This document shows positions 42,288 to 50,321 of a stretch of DNA of 64,000 nucleotides, in pieces. Source of the DNA: Rhodobacter sp. TJ_12 (GTDB lineage: Bacteria; Pseudomonadota; Alphaproteobacteria; Rhodobacterales; Rhodobacteraceae); contig NZ_NRRD01000017.1 of the NCBI RefSeq assembly GCF_020023995.1, positions 1-64,000 of the forward strand, written 5' to 3'. The position numbers and the translations under genes were made by a program. Under the pieces are notes generated by a model, which was not told the DNA's origin, did no database searches, and saw only the letters and a list, made by a program, of their open reading frames with translations. Positions within the stretch are counted from its first letter, which is position 1; each line of letters opens with the position of its first letter.

Positions 42288-42632
42288 TCAGCGCGGAGCG
42301 ATTTTCAGGCTATCGAGCCCGACGAATTTATTGGCCTGACGTTGGGCCTGCGTCTCGAACACCTTGAAGACCTTTTCGGCCAAGGGGGTCGAGGCGACGA
42401 AATCATCATGCGCGCGCGCCAGCGCCTCGCGGGTCTGGGCCAACACCTCGTCTTCCGAAAGCCCCGAAAAATCGGTCTCGCGCAGATAGGTGCCAAAGCG
42501 CTTCATGATATGCAGCCGCGCCACGTTCAGAATGTGACGGTCGGGCTCCAGCCCCAGATGGGCGAACATATCCTCGGCCGAGGAAAGCTTCATCAGCGCC
42601 TCAAGCGTCGGACTTTGGGTCTCGGTGGTCAT
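42288..42632 (-). CDS. nifW: NifW (nitrogenase-stabilising/protective protein)
   Basis: 114 residues: LKKLSSAEDMF-like start (MKLSSAEDMFAHLGLEPD), HILNVARLHIMKRFGTYL, TREALARAHDDFVASTPLAEKVFKVFETQA, all typical of NifW. It associates with MoFe protein during maturation or oxygen stress. The ATG at 42632 is used; the longer frame overlaps nifV. It is 11 bases downstream of nifV. Confidence 0.93.
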   Translation of the reverse strand: MTTETQSPTLEALMKLSSAEDMFAHLGLEPDRHILNVARLHIMKRFGTYLRETDFSGLSEDEVLAQTREALARAHDDFVASTPLAEKVFKVFETQAQRQANKFVGLDSLKIAPR

Positions 42633-42643
42633 CCTGTCTCTCC

Positions 42644-43804
42644 TCAGGTGATGGGCTGGTTGCGCGCAAGCCGCGCCACCATGCGGCGCAAATCGTCGGC
42701 ATTGGCGGGGCGCTTGGTGCGAATGGCATGGGCCCGCAAAAGCGGTTTGAGTTGCGCGGCAATCTCGGTCGAAGACGGCAGGCCCGCCTCGGCCAACGCG
42801 GCACAAAGCCCGGCCGCGCCCGAATGTTTGCCGATCACGATTTGCCGTTCGCGGCCAAAGCGTTGCGGGGCGCAGCGCGGGTCTTCATAAGTATCGGCGC
42901 GCTTCAAAATCGCATCGACATGGATGCCGCTTTCATGGGCAAAGACCAGCGCGCCGGTGATCGGCTTTTGCACTGGCAATGCGCGGCCCGAGGCACGGGC
43001 GACAATGTCAGACAGCGGATGCAGGGCGGTCAGATCCAGCCCCGTGGTCATGCCGCCAGCTTCCAAGGCGGCGCCCACTTCCTCCAGCGCGGCATTGCCC
43101 GCCCGCTCGCCCAAACCGTTCACGGTAACAGACAAATGCGTGGCGCCCGCATGGGCGGCCATGATCGTGTTCGCCGTGGCCATGCCAAAATCGTTATGCG
43201 CATGCATTTCGATCGGCAGATCGATCTTGGCGACCAGTTGGCTGACCAGACGGTAGGCCCCCAGCGGATCAAGCAGACCCAAAGTGTCGGCCAAACGGAA
43301 CCGGATCGCACCGGCGGCTTTCGCCACCTCGGCCAGCCGGATCAGGAAATCGGGATCGGTGCGGCTGGCATCTTCGGCCCCCACCGAGACCTCTAGCCCG
43401 CGCTGCGTCGCGCAATAAACGAGTTCCGCCGTTTCACGCAGGATCCAGTCGCGATCCACTCGCAGCTTGCCTTCAAGCTGCGCGGTCGAGGTGGGGGCGG
43501 CAAAATGCACCCGCTTCACCCCGGTTTTTTGCGCCATATCGAGGTCATTCATCCGCAAGCGGCACCAAACCACCGGGGCCGCGCGCTGTATTTCGGCCAC
43601 CACGGCGCGGATTTCCGCGACTTCGTTCCAGCCCATCGCGGCGATGCCCACCTCAATCTCGGCCACGCCTGCCGTATCCAACGCATGGGCGATGGCGCGC
43701 TTTTCACTGAGCGAAAAGGCCACCCCGGCGGTTTGTTCGCCATCGCGCAGGGTCGTGTCGCACAAGGCGTAGGTTTGCGGGGTCAGCGGTTGGGCGTGGA
43801 GCAT
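42644..43804 (-). CDS. nifV: Homocitrate synthase
   Basis: 386 residues, DRE-TIM metallolyase. LCDTTLRDGEQTAGVAFS at the N-terminus holds the Arg-Asp-Gly catalytic/metal motif, HAHNDFGMATANTI the metal-binding His pair, and ESGIHVDAILK plus IGKHSGAAGL the distal motifs. It makes the homocitrate ligand of FeMo-co. The GAGGAG site lies directly before the ATG at 43810, so I prefer the second ATG at 43804, which gives proper spacing. The longer frame into nifS is not real. Confidence 0.96.
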   Translation of the reverse strand: MLHAQPLTPQTYALCDTTLRDGEQTAGVAFSLSEKRAIAHALDTAGVAEIEVGIAAMGWNEVAEIRAVVAEIQRAAPVVWCRLRMNDLDMAQKTGVKRVHFAAPTSTAQLEGKLRVDRDWILRETAELVYCATQRGLEVSVGAEDASRTDPDFLIRLAEVAKAAGAIRFRLADTLGLLDPLGAYRLVSQLVAKIDLPIEMHAHNDFGMATANTIMAAHAGATHLSVTVNGLGERAGNAALEEVGAALEAGGMTTGLDLTALHPLSDIVARASGRALPVQKPITGALVFAHESGIHVDAILKRADTYEDPRCAPQRFGRERQIVIGKHSGAAGLCAALAEAGLPSSTEIAAQLKPLLRAHAIRTKRPANADDLRRMVARLARNQPIT

Positions 43805-43814
43805 GGTCATCTCC

Positions 43815-45026
43815 TCACTGGGCAGCGGGCGCTTGGCCCGGCAGGTTGGGGCCGTTGTCCGACCAAAAGGGCGACAGCGCCCGCAGGTCCGCGACAATGG
43901 CGGGAAGCGTTTCAAGCAGGCGGTCGATTTCGTCTTCGGTGGTGAAGCGCGACAGCGAAAACCGCACCACGCCATGCGCGGCGGTGAAGGGCACGCCCAT
44001 CGCCCGCACCACATGGCTGGGTTCCACCGCCCCCGAAGCGCAGGCCGAACCGGTCGAGGCGGCAATGCCCGCCCGGTCCAGCTTCATCACGATCCCCTCG
44101 CCTTCCACCAGATCGAAGGCGATGCACAGCGTATTGGGCACCCGGTCGCGCGGCGCGCCCAGAACGGCGCAATGGCTCACACGCTCCAAGATGCCCGTCT
44201 CAAGCTTATCGCGCAGCGCAGCGATGCGCGGCGCATCCTCGGCCACACGCGCCGCCGCAATCTCTGCCGCGATCCCCGCACCGGTCACGGCAGGGGCATT
44301 TTCCGTGCCCGCCCGGCGCCCGCGTTCTTGTTTGCCACCGCGCAAAAGCGGCTGAAACGCCACGCCCTTTTTCAGATAAAGCGCCCCCACACCCTTGGGG
44401 CCGTGGAATTTATGGGCCGAAAGCGACAGCATATCAATCGCCGTGCCCGCGACCGAAATCGGCGTCTTGCCCGCGGCTTGCACCGCATCGGTGTGAAACA
44501 GCGCCCCGTGTTCATGCGCCAGTTCGGCCAGCCCCTCGACCGGGAAGATCACCCCGGTTTCGTTATTGGCCCACATGAAAGATACCACGGCAACCCGGTC
44601 CGACAGTGCGGCGCGGTAAGCGTCGATCTCCAGCCGCCCTTGGGCGTCAACCGGGATACGGTGCACCTTCATGCCTTCGTATTTTTCCAGCGCGTCGCAA
44701 AGCTGCAAAATCGCCGGATGTTCGACGGTGGAGGTGATGATTTCGCGCCGGCCTTCCTGCACCGCCAAAGCCGAGCGGATCGCGGTGGTGTTCGCCTCGG
44801 TCCCGCCCGAGGTAAAGATGATCTCGGCTTCGCTGTCCGCACCGATCAGGGTTTGCACGGCTTTGCGGGCTGCGCGCATCCCTTTGCCCGCAGCCGCCCC
44901 AAACGCATGCGCCGAAGACGGGTTCCCGTAGTCTTCGGTGTAAAGCGGCATCATCGCGGCGACGGCGTCCTCCACCACGCGGGTGGTGGCATTGTTGTCG
45001 AGATAGATGCGGGCGAGCTGGCTCAT
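43815..45026 (-). CDS. nifS: NifS cysteine desulfurase
   Basis: 403 residues, class V PLP aminotransferase fold: MSQLARIYLDNNATTRV, FTSGGTEANTTAI, TVEHPAIL, PLP Lys K206 (SLSAHKFHGPKG), RAGTENAPAV, and the persulfide Cys C329 in STGSACASG. It supplies sulfur to NifU for nitrogenase clusters. It is 7 bases after nifU. Confidence 0.97.
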   Translation of the reverse strand: MSQLARIYLDNNATTRVVEDAVAAMMPLYTEDYGNPSSAHAFGAAAGKGMRAARKAVQTLIGADSEAEIIFTSGGTEANTTAIRSALAVQEGRREIITSTVEHPAILQLCDALEKYEGMKVHRIPVDAQGRLEIDAYRAALSDRVAVVSFMWANNETGVIFPVEGLAELAHEHGALFHTDAVQAAGKTPISVAGTAIDMLSLSAHKFHGPKGVGALYLKKGVAFQPLLRGGKQERGRRAGTENAPAVTGAGIAAEIAAARVAEDAPRIAALRDKLETGILERVSHCAVLGAPRDRVPNTLCIAFDLVEGEGIVMKLDRAGIAASTGSACASGAVEPSHVVRAMGVPFTAAHGVVRFSLSRFTTEDEIDRLLETLPAIVADLRALSPFWSDNGPNLPGQAPAAQ

Positions 45027-45033
45027 AATATCC

Positions 45034-45858
45034 TCAGGCGCGGGCGGTGGAGGGGATCAAACGGAACGGGCGACCCAGGGTCTCCATGATTTTTTTCTGA
45101 ACCCCGGAAAGGGTTTGACTGGCCATCATGCAGCTTGCACAGGTGCCCGACAGCCGCACGAACACCTGACGCCCCTTGATTTCCAAAAGTTCGATATCAC
45201 CCTTGTCGCGCTGGAAAATCGGGCGCATTTCGGTGATGATTTTCGAAATCACCGAGGCGTCATCTTCGCTGACAGGCTCCACCGGGCCGGTGGTTTCTTC
45301 TTCTTGCATCGCGGCCAGCGGGTTGTTTTTGGCGATCAACTCGCGCAGCGTCATGCCCGGCGCAGCGCCCGCTTCACGCGCGGCCATCGCGGCGGCGGCG
45401 GGCGGCGGGGCGCGGCGCGGTTTCGGCGGCACGGCGATTTGCACCAGCGCTGGCTGGGCCGGACGGCGTTCGGGCGCGACCGGGGTTTCGCCGCGAAAGG
45501 CCGCAATCGCGGCGGCCAGCGCCTTTTCCCCGCTTTCGGTGCAATGCATTTTCTCGGGCGGCAAACCGTCAAGGAACTGCGCAATATCCGCCGAGGTCAG
45601 GCGCGAGGCTTCATCAACAGATTTGCCCCGCACCAATTCGGTCAGCGCCGAAGAACAGGCGATCATCGAGCCGCCGCCGTGGCTCAGAAAGCGCGCCTCT
45701 TCGATCATTTCCGACAAAGGGTTGATGCGCAGCATCAACTTCAGCGCATCGCCCCGGTCGAGCGATCCGGCCTCGCCCACGGCATTGGCATCTTCCAACA
45801 CCCCCGCATTGCGCGGCTTGAAGAAGTATTCCTTGACCTTGTCAGAATAATCGAACAT
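45034..45858 (-). CDS. nifU: NifU-like protein, degenerate scaffold domain, no [2Fe-2S] domain
   Basis: 274 residues against about 310 in Azotobacter. The N-terminal IscU-type domain (1-122) is recognisable (SDKVKEYFFKPRNAGVLEDANAVGE, SALTELVRG, DGLPPEKMHC) and colinear. However, scaffold Cys35 is Arg (GSLDRGD), Cys62 is Gly (HGGGSMIAC, with a Cys displaced to 68), and only C106 remains. The central [2Fe-2S] domain with its four Cys is absent, replaced by ~45 residues of Pro/Ala/Arg linker. The C-terminal Nfu domain keeps its CxxC (GTCASCMMA). Cluster assembly must rely mainly on the Nfu domain, or on another scaffold such as the adjacent IscA. Confidence 0.9.
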   Translation of the reverse strand: MFDYSDKVKEYFFKPRNAGVLEDANAVGEAGSLDRGDALKLMLRINPLSEMIEEARFLSHGGGSMIACSSALTELVRGKSVDEASRLTSADIAQFLDGLPPEKMHCTESGEKALAAAIAAFRGETPVAPERRPAQPALVQIAVPPKPRRAPPPAAAAMAAREAGAAPGMTLRELIAKNNPLAAMQEEETTGPVEPVSEDDASVISKIITEMRPIFQRDKGDIELLEIKGRQVFVRLSGTCASCMMASQTLSGVQKKIMETLGRPFRLIPSTARA

Positions 45859-45868
45859 CGCGCGCTCC

Positions 45869-46189
45869 TCAGCAGAAGGATTTGCCGCAACCGCAGCTGT
45901 TCTGGGCGTTGGGGTTGTCGAACACGAACCCGGCCCCTTCGACATTGGTGACGAAATCGATTTTCGCGCCGGTCAGATGTTCGCGGCTGGCCGGGTCGAT
46001 CAGCACATTCACATCGCCAAAGCTCACCACCTCGTCGTCGGGTTGGGCTTCCAGTTCCAGCGCCATGCCGTATTTCAGGCCCGCGCAGCCGCCCGATTGC
46101 ACCATGAGGCGCAGCCCCGCAACGGGTTGCCCCGCGCCATCGATGGCCGCTTTGATCGCGCTTTGGGCAGGTTCGGTGATATCGATCAT
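45869..46189 (-). CDS. nif-linked IscA/HesB A-type Fe-S carrier
   Basis: 106 residues, A-type carrier: RLMVQSGGCAGLKYGM with the first Cys, IDFVTNVEGAGFVFDNPNA, and the C-terminal NSCGCGKSFC giving the Cys-x-Cys pair. It is often called nif-IscA or orf6. It opens the iscA-nifU-nifS-nifV-nifW operon behind a sigma-54 promoter. Given the degenerate NifU, it may take a larger share of cluster transfer here. ATG at 46189. Confidence 0.94.
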   Translation of the reverse strand: MIDITEPAQSAIKAAIDGAGQPVAGLRLMVQSGGCAGLKYGMALELEAQPDDEVVSFGDVNVLIDPASREHLTGAKIDFVTNVEGAGFVFDNPNAQNSCGCGKSFC

Positions 46190-46252
46190 GACACTCTCCT
46201 GTGACTGATGCCGTGCCTTTGGGCCGGTTGGCCGAGGGCTCATGGAGGATAC

Positions 46253-46268
46253 AGCAAGCATCGTGCCA
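46253..46268 (-). promoter_or_regulatory. Sigma-54 promoter of iscA-nifUSVW
   Basis: Minus strand TGGCAC-GATGC-TTGCT, 64 bases upstream of the iscA start. Confidence 0.88.
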
Positions 46269-46329
46269 AGTGCTGGCCCCTTATTTCCGCAGGTTTTGGG
46301 CCAAGTGCGGGCCAACAATGTGGGGGGAA

Positions 46330-46345
46330 TGTGCGGGTTGCGACA
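46330..46345. promoter_or_regulatory. NifA upstream activator site for iscA operon
   Basis: Perfect TGT-GCGGGTTGCG-ACA, 62 bases beyond the -24 element, in the short gap after the last gene of the nifE operon. Confidence 0.82.
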
Positions 46346-46363
46346 AAGTTCGGGCCAAGTGGC

Positions 46364-46846
46364 CTACAAGTCTTCCGCAAGGCCGGTTTCGTAACGTTCC
46401 AGCAACCAGGCCCCGCCAAACCGGTCGGTCGGGTCCAGCATGGCGGCAATTGACAGGACATCGCGCGCCAGATCGGTGCGCCCCAGCCGCACCGCGCAAT
46501 AGCCAATGCCCACCAAAGCTTGCAAATAGAGCCCCGGCGCAAAGTCATGTGCGGTAAAATCGGCGTCTTCGGGGCGCACCAATGCGGGGTCTTGCGCGAT
46601 ATTGAGCCGGCGCGCGGCCAGCGCCAAGATCACCTGCGCTTGCGGCAAGGCAGCCGCGTAATCATGCGTGTAAAAGTAAAAGCGATAGGCGGCGAGCCGC
46701 ACCTCGATATCTTCGGGGGCTTCATGCAGCGCATGGGAAATCGCCTCGGCGCTTTCCTCCGGGCGCGAGCGGGCCGCCTCTGCCCCCGCCAACAAACGTG
46801 TCGGATCAATCGGGGGCAAAGCACTCGGCCCGTTCGTCACATTCAT
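46364..46846 (-). CDS. Hypothetical protein at the end of the nifE operon (TPR-like)
   Basis: 160 residues from the ATG at 46846, overlapping nifQ by 41 bases. All-helical, with paired helices like tetratricopeptide repeats (LHEAPEDIEVRLAAYRFYFYTHDYAAALPQAQVILALAAR, GLYLQALVGIGYCAVRLGRTDLARDVLSIAAML; quoted here in part by pattern). Coupling to nifQ suggests a nitrogenase accessory role; I know no named family. Confidence 0.7.
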   Translation of the reverse strand: MNVTNGPSALPPIDPTRLLAGAEAARSRPEESAEAISHALHEAPEDIEVRLAAYRFYFYTHDYAAALPQAQVILALAARRLNIAQDPALVRPEDADFTAHDFAPGLYLQALVGIGYCAVRLGRTDLARDVLSIAAMLDPTDRFGGAWLLERYETGLAEDL

Positions 46847-47357
46847 CGCATGTGGGCGAAAGGCACAGCGAAAAGGCGCTGTCTGAACAGATTTGGCGGT
46901 AGAAGAATTTCTTCCAGCGCATGTTTTGATGATTGGCTGCCGCCAAGCCCGGCAAATGCCGCCGAATGAGCGCGCCCAGATGCGCGCGCGACGGCAGACC
47001 AAGGTCTTCCCACAAATGGCGGTGTTCTTGCGCGCGCCGCGCCAAAATCGCCGCCAGCCAGCGCGCCTCGGGGCTGTTCACGCCCGCGCGCCACAAGATC
47101 AGCATGGTGATCGCCTGTTCCTCGGCGCTTTGGCCGGGCGCGGGCAGATCAAGGTCGGGCAGATCGGCGCCGGGCAGATAGGCGTCGCGCAGCGCCGCCA
47201 GATCGGCCCCCGACAGCCCCAACCGCGCGGTCAGGGGCCCCTGCCCCGCCGCCCGCTCTGCCAAAGCATGGGCGAAGATGCAGACAAAATCTGCATCCCC
47301 CGCCAGCATCGGTGCGGGCGCCGGGGTGGCGCTGAACGGATCAGGAAAGGGGCGCAT
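46806..47357 (-). CDS. nifQ: NifQ, molybdenum donor for FeMo-co
   Basis: 183 residues, helical N-terminal domain, then the NifQ signature C-x4-C-x2-C-x5-C at the C-terminus (LCLSPTCDECDERAEC), which binds an Fe-S-Mo cluster and delivers Mo to NifEN/NifH. NMRWKKFFYRQICSD before it is also typical. Overlaps fdxB by 17 bases. Its presence beside the mod locus completes the Mo route. Confidence 0.94.
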   Translation of the reverse strand: MRPFPDPFSATPAPAPMLAGDADFVCIFAHALAERAAGQGPLTARLGLSGADLAALRDAYLPGADLPDLDLPAPGQSAEEQAITMLILWRAGVNSPEARWLAAILARRAQEHRHLWEDLGLPSRAHLGALIRRHLPGLAAANHQNMRWKKFFYRQICSDSAFSLCLSPTCDECDERAECFAPD

Positions 47358-47646
47358 GGGTCTGACATTCCGACGGGCACACACGCGCACAGGCGCCACA
47401 GCCGATGCAATTGTCCGCTTCGTCCATCTGCATCACCTTTTTGACGATTTCGTCCTCGACATCGTCCCATTCTTCGGTGCCGGGTTTGACGATGTCACCG
47501 TCTTCGGTCACGCCGTAAAGGGTCATCACATCGCGCCCGCACACCTTGTAGCACCGGCCACAGCCGATGCATTTTTCCGGGTCGATCTCCATCAGATAAA
47601 CGGGGGTGTATTCTGCGCCGCCGCGCGTATAGGCCACATTTGCCAT
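47341..47646 (-). CDS. fdxB: Nif-specific ferredoxin III (2[4Fe-4S] type)
   Basis: 101 residues. Two Cys clusters, CIGCGRCYKVCGRDV and CIGCGACARVCPSEC, are separated by a ~38-residue acidic insert (TEEWDDVEDEI), as in FdxB/ferredoxin III of nif operons. Proposed electron donor in cofactor assembly (for example to NifB/NifEN). Lies 5 bases after the DUF683 gene. Confidence 0.95.
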   Translation of the reverse strand: MANVAYTRGGAEYTPVYLMEIDPEKCIGCGRCYKVCGRDVMTLYGVTEDGDIVKPGTEEWDDVEDEIVKKVMQMDEADNCIGCGACARVCPSECQTHAPLS

Positions 47647-47651
47647 CGGTC

Positions 47652-47855
47652 TTACTCCTTCGCTTGCTTGGCGGCCTTCACCGCTTTGCGGGCTTCATCC
47701 AGGTCTCGATAAATTTCATAAGTCTGCTGCGCGACTTCGGGAATTTTCTGCCAATCGGTCGGCAGCTCCTCTGACAAATCGTGCAATTCCATCTTGGCAT
47801 TGGTGGCGCGCATCGACAGTTTCTTGGCGCGGGCTTCCAGTTCTTCCAAGGTCAT
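47652..47855 (-). CDS. DUF683 / CCE_0567 family nif protein
   Basis: 67 residues, two-helix coiled protein: TLEELEARAKKLSMRATNAKMELHDLSEELP, then ARKAVKAAKQAKE. This small metal-associated family accompanies nifX-DUF269 in many diazotrophs. It follows a 49-residue ORF by ATGA overlap. Confidence 0.92.
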   Translation of the reverse strand: MTLEELEARAKKLSMRATNAKMELHDLSEELPTDWQKIPEVAQQTYEIYRDLDEARKAVKAAKQAKE

Positions 47856-48001
47856 TGGGCCGTCCTTGCTTTCGGTTTCTGGGGCGTCGCCCCCGCGCGC
47901 AGATACCGCGACAGCGCCGTGCGCCCGCGCGAGGGATGCAGTTTCACAGGTTCCACCACCCGGGGTTTGCGCTTGGGCTTTAGCGGTTGGATCTGGATCA
48001 T
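47852..48001 (-). CDS. 49-aa basic protein between DUF269 and DUF683 genes
   Basis: An ATG at 48001, 4 bases after the DUF269 stop, opens a 49-codon frame whose TGA overlaps the DUF683 start (ATGA). It exactly fills what would otherwise be a 149-base gap in a tightly packed operon. The peptide is strongly basic and Pro-rich (PLKPKRKPRVVEPVKLHPS, RGRTALSRYLRAG). No family known to me. Coupled translation argues it is real. Confidence 0.6.
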   Translation of the reverse strand: MIQIQPLKPKRKPRVVEPVKLHPSRGRTALSRYLRAGATPQKPKARTAQ

Positions 48002-48004
48002 CGC

Positions 48005-48475
48005 TTAAGCCTTTGCTGCTTCGGGAAATTCCTCGATCAGCTTCACCGCGTCATCGACCAGCTTTTCGCCTGCCGCCGCGAGCTTGGCCCAGGTTTCAAA
48101 GCCAAAGCGGTGCACATCGCGCAGGTGTTTCGACACCACGACCAGACGCCCGGCAATCAGCACCACCCGGCCAAAGCCCTCGTGGTGCATGTTTTGCATT
48201 TGCGTCGCCATGCAGCCGGTGCGCTTTTCCACCAGCAGACCGACCGCGTCATAAAACCGAGTCAGCCGCCAGATCACCTCGGGCTCCGGGTCGCCAATGA
48301 TCGGCATGTCGCGGCGCTCTTCCTTGGTGATGATGAACTCTTCCAGCAAGTCGATGTCGGCCTTGGCATCCCATTGGCCATGCGTGTCCTCGGCGCGGAT
48401 CACGGCGACCAGTTGTTTCAGGAACGGGCTTTCGACCATTTCGCCGCCGCGCGGCGTTTCGGTGGCGGCATCCAT
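48005..48475 (-). CDS. NifX-associated nitrogen fixation protein (DUF269)
   Basis: 156 residues: FLKQLVAVIRAEDTHGQWD, DLLEEFIITKEERRDMPIIGDPEPEVIWRL, GRVVLIAGRLVVVSKHLRDVHRFG, the DUF269 signature. It is nearly always next to nifX; exact role unknown. The ATG at 48475 overlaps the nifX stop (TGATG). Confidence 0.94.
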   Translation of the reverse strand: MDAATETPRGGEMVESPFLKQLVAVIRAEDTHGQWDAKADIDLLEEFIITKEERRDMPIIGDPEPEVIWRLTRFYDAVGLLVEKRTGCMATQMQNMHHEGFGRVVLIAGRLVVVSKHLRDVHRFGFETWAKLAAAGEKLVDDAVKLIEEFPEAAKA

Positions 48476-48960
48476 CACACGGATTCCTCTTCATCGAAAT
48501 CGGCGGTGAAATCGGGTTTTTCCCAAGTGCCGAGGATCTTGCGCAAAAACGGCGGCGGGCTGCCCGACAGCATTTCTTGCACCTGCGCAATCACATCGGT
48601 GATCGGCTCGGGCTCTTTGCGTTTGATCGGGTGGCACCCGGCTTTCACCACGCGTGCCGCCGACGGGCCGCCAATGGCCAGCGCAAAGACCAGCGCACAG
48701 CCGTCAAGCGCCTCGACCTTGGGCGAAATCCGGTCGTCGATATCGTCATGCTTGCCCGATTGCTCGGTCGCATTGGAAAATTCATGCGCGGCCACGAAAC
48801 GCGCGCCGGTTTTCCAGACCTCATAGACCGCGATCTTGCGGGCCGAGCCGAAATGGGCATCGAGGTTTTCCAGATCGTTCGAGGCAATGGCCACGCGCAG
48901 CGGCTTTTCACCGGGCGCGGGGGCATCCGACTCCTCAACAAGACGCAGGGTGCGGGACAT
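48475..48960 (-). CDS. nifX: NifX, FeMo-co precursor carrier
   Basis: 161 residues with the NifX/NafY cofactor-binding fold: LRVAIASNDLENLDAHFGSARKIAVYEV, KHDDIDDRISPKVEALDGCALVFALAIGGPSAARVV. It binds NifB-co and the VK-cluster between NifB, NifEN and apo-NifDK. The ATG at 48960 overlaps nifN by 26 bases. Confidence 0.95.
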   Translation of the reverse strand: MSRTLRLVEESDAPAPGEKPLRVAIASNDLENLDAHFGSARKIAVYEVWKTGARFVAAHEFSNATEQSGKHDDIDDRISPKVEALDGCALVFALAIGGPSAARVVKAGCHPIKRKEPEPITDVIAQVQEMLSGSPPPFLRKILGTWEKPDFTADFDEEESV

Positions 48961-50320
48961 AAGAGAACTCCTCAGGCAGGGGGGTTGCGCCGAAATCTTC
49001 CGGCCTTGGGGTGTGGTGAACCGATTGCACGGCATTGGCGATTTCGAACAAAAAGGCACGCGTGCCGCGATACCCGACGCGGCAGGCATCTTGCGCGCCG
49101 ATCCGGTCAAAGACCGGAAAGCCCACGCGCACCAGCGGCAAATGCAGCGCGTCTGCCGCCATCCGGCCATAGCTGTTGGTCAGCAAGATCTGCGCGCCCG
49201 CGGCTTTCGCGCCGCGCTCAAAATCGCCCAGATCCCCCAAGATCACCTCGTCACACGGCATCCGTTCAATGACGGGGCTGTGCTGGGTGGTGGTGACGGC
49301 GGTCACGATTTCCGCGCCCATTTGCGTCAGCGTCGTGGACAGGCCAAACATCAGATCGGGTTCGGCCCCAATCGCCACTTTCAGCGCGCCGGTGAAGAAA
49401 TGCGCGTCCAGCATCGCATCTTGCAAACGCGCGCGGTCACGCTGGATCGACGGCGGCGGGGTTTGCGTGCCCGAAAGCTCCATCAGCACCCGCACGAACG
49501 CATCCACGGCCTTGAGGCCAGTGACAGAGGGGAAGACCCGATAAGGCACGCCGGCCTTGTCTTCGATGATTTGCGCGGTGCCGCGCATCTGCTCGCCAAT
49601 CGCCAAAGTGCAGGCGGAACGCGTCACATCGGCGATGCGATCAACCGGCGTGCCGCCCAGCGAACAGCCCGACCAATCCTCGGCCAGATGCCCATCAAGC
49701 GAGGTGGAAATATCGGGCAGGACCAGCGGGTTCAGCCCAAAAGCACGGATCATCCGCACCAACTCTTCAATTTCGGCGGGGGTCACATGCACGCCGGGCA
49801 AAAGCGTCACTTGCCGCAAATCCGGGTCGGGCGCGGGGGTTTCGGGCACAAGCGCGGTGACCAAAGCCTCAATCGCCTTGGCCCAGCCGTCTTGCATCCC
49901 GCCCTCAAAATCGGGCGTGGCGGCATAGACGACCTTGGTTTCCGCAAAGTCTTTGCGGCGCGCCAGAATATCGCGCAATTCGCCCGCCACATCTTCGCCG
50001 CGGGTTTCGGTCAGCGCGGTCGAGGCAATGCCGATGAACTTCGGGTTCGCGCGTTTGCGGAGGTTTTCAATCGCTTGTTCCAACTGATCGGCGCCGCCCA
50101 AGATCGTGGTGATCTCGTTCATCGCGGTGGTTTGCAGCGGGATCGCCTCTTTGAAATGGCGCACCAGATGCACCATGCCAAAGGCGGTGCAGCCCTGCGC
50201 ACCATGAAACAGCGGCACCGCGCGCTCAATGCCCAAATAGGCAAGCGCTGCGCCCAAGGGGGCCGAGGCTTTGAGCGGATTGGTGGACAGCGCGCGGCGC
50301 GGGTGGGTCAGGCAAGCCAT
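48935..50320 (-). CDS. nifN: NifN, FeMo-co scaffold beta subunit
   Basis: 461 residues, homologous to NifK. N-terminal LSTNPLKASAPLGAALAYLGIE and HGAQGCTAFGMVHLVRHFKE contain the Fe-S ligand Cys. Later ISTSLDGHLAEDWSGCSLGGT and NSYGRMAADALHLPLVRVGFPVFDR are typical. With NifE it forms the heterotetramer where Mo and homocitrate are inserted. ATG at 50320, one base after the nifE stop. Confidence 0.96.
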   Translation of the reverse strand: MACLTHPRRALSTNPLKASAPLGAALAYLGIERAVPLFHGAQGCTAFGMVHLVRHFKEAIPLQTTAMNEITTILGGADQLEQAIENLRKRANPKFIGIASTALTETRGEDVAGELRDILARRKDFAETKVVYAATPDFEGGMQDGWAKAIEALVTALVPETPAPDPDLRQVTLLPGVHVTPAEIEELVRMIRAFGLNPLVLPDISTSLDGHLAEDWSGCSLGGTPVDRIADVTRSACTLAIGEQMRGTAQIIEDKAGVPYRVFPSVTGLKAVDAFVRVLMELSGTQTPPPSIQRDRARLQDAMLDAHFFTGALKVAIGAEPDLMFGLSTTLTQMGAEIVTAVTTTQHSPVIERMPCDEVILGDLGDFERGAKAAGAQILLTNSYGRMAADALHLPLVRVGFPVFDRIGAQDACRVGYRGTRAFLFEIANAVQSVHHTPRPEDFGATPLPEEFSYVPHPASC

Positions 50321-50321
50321 C

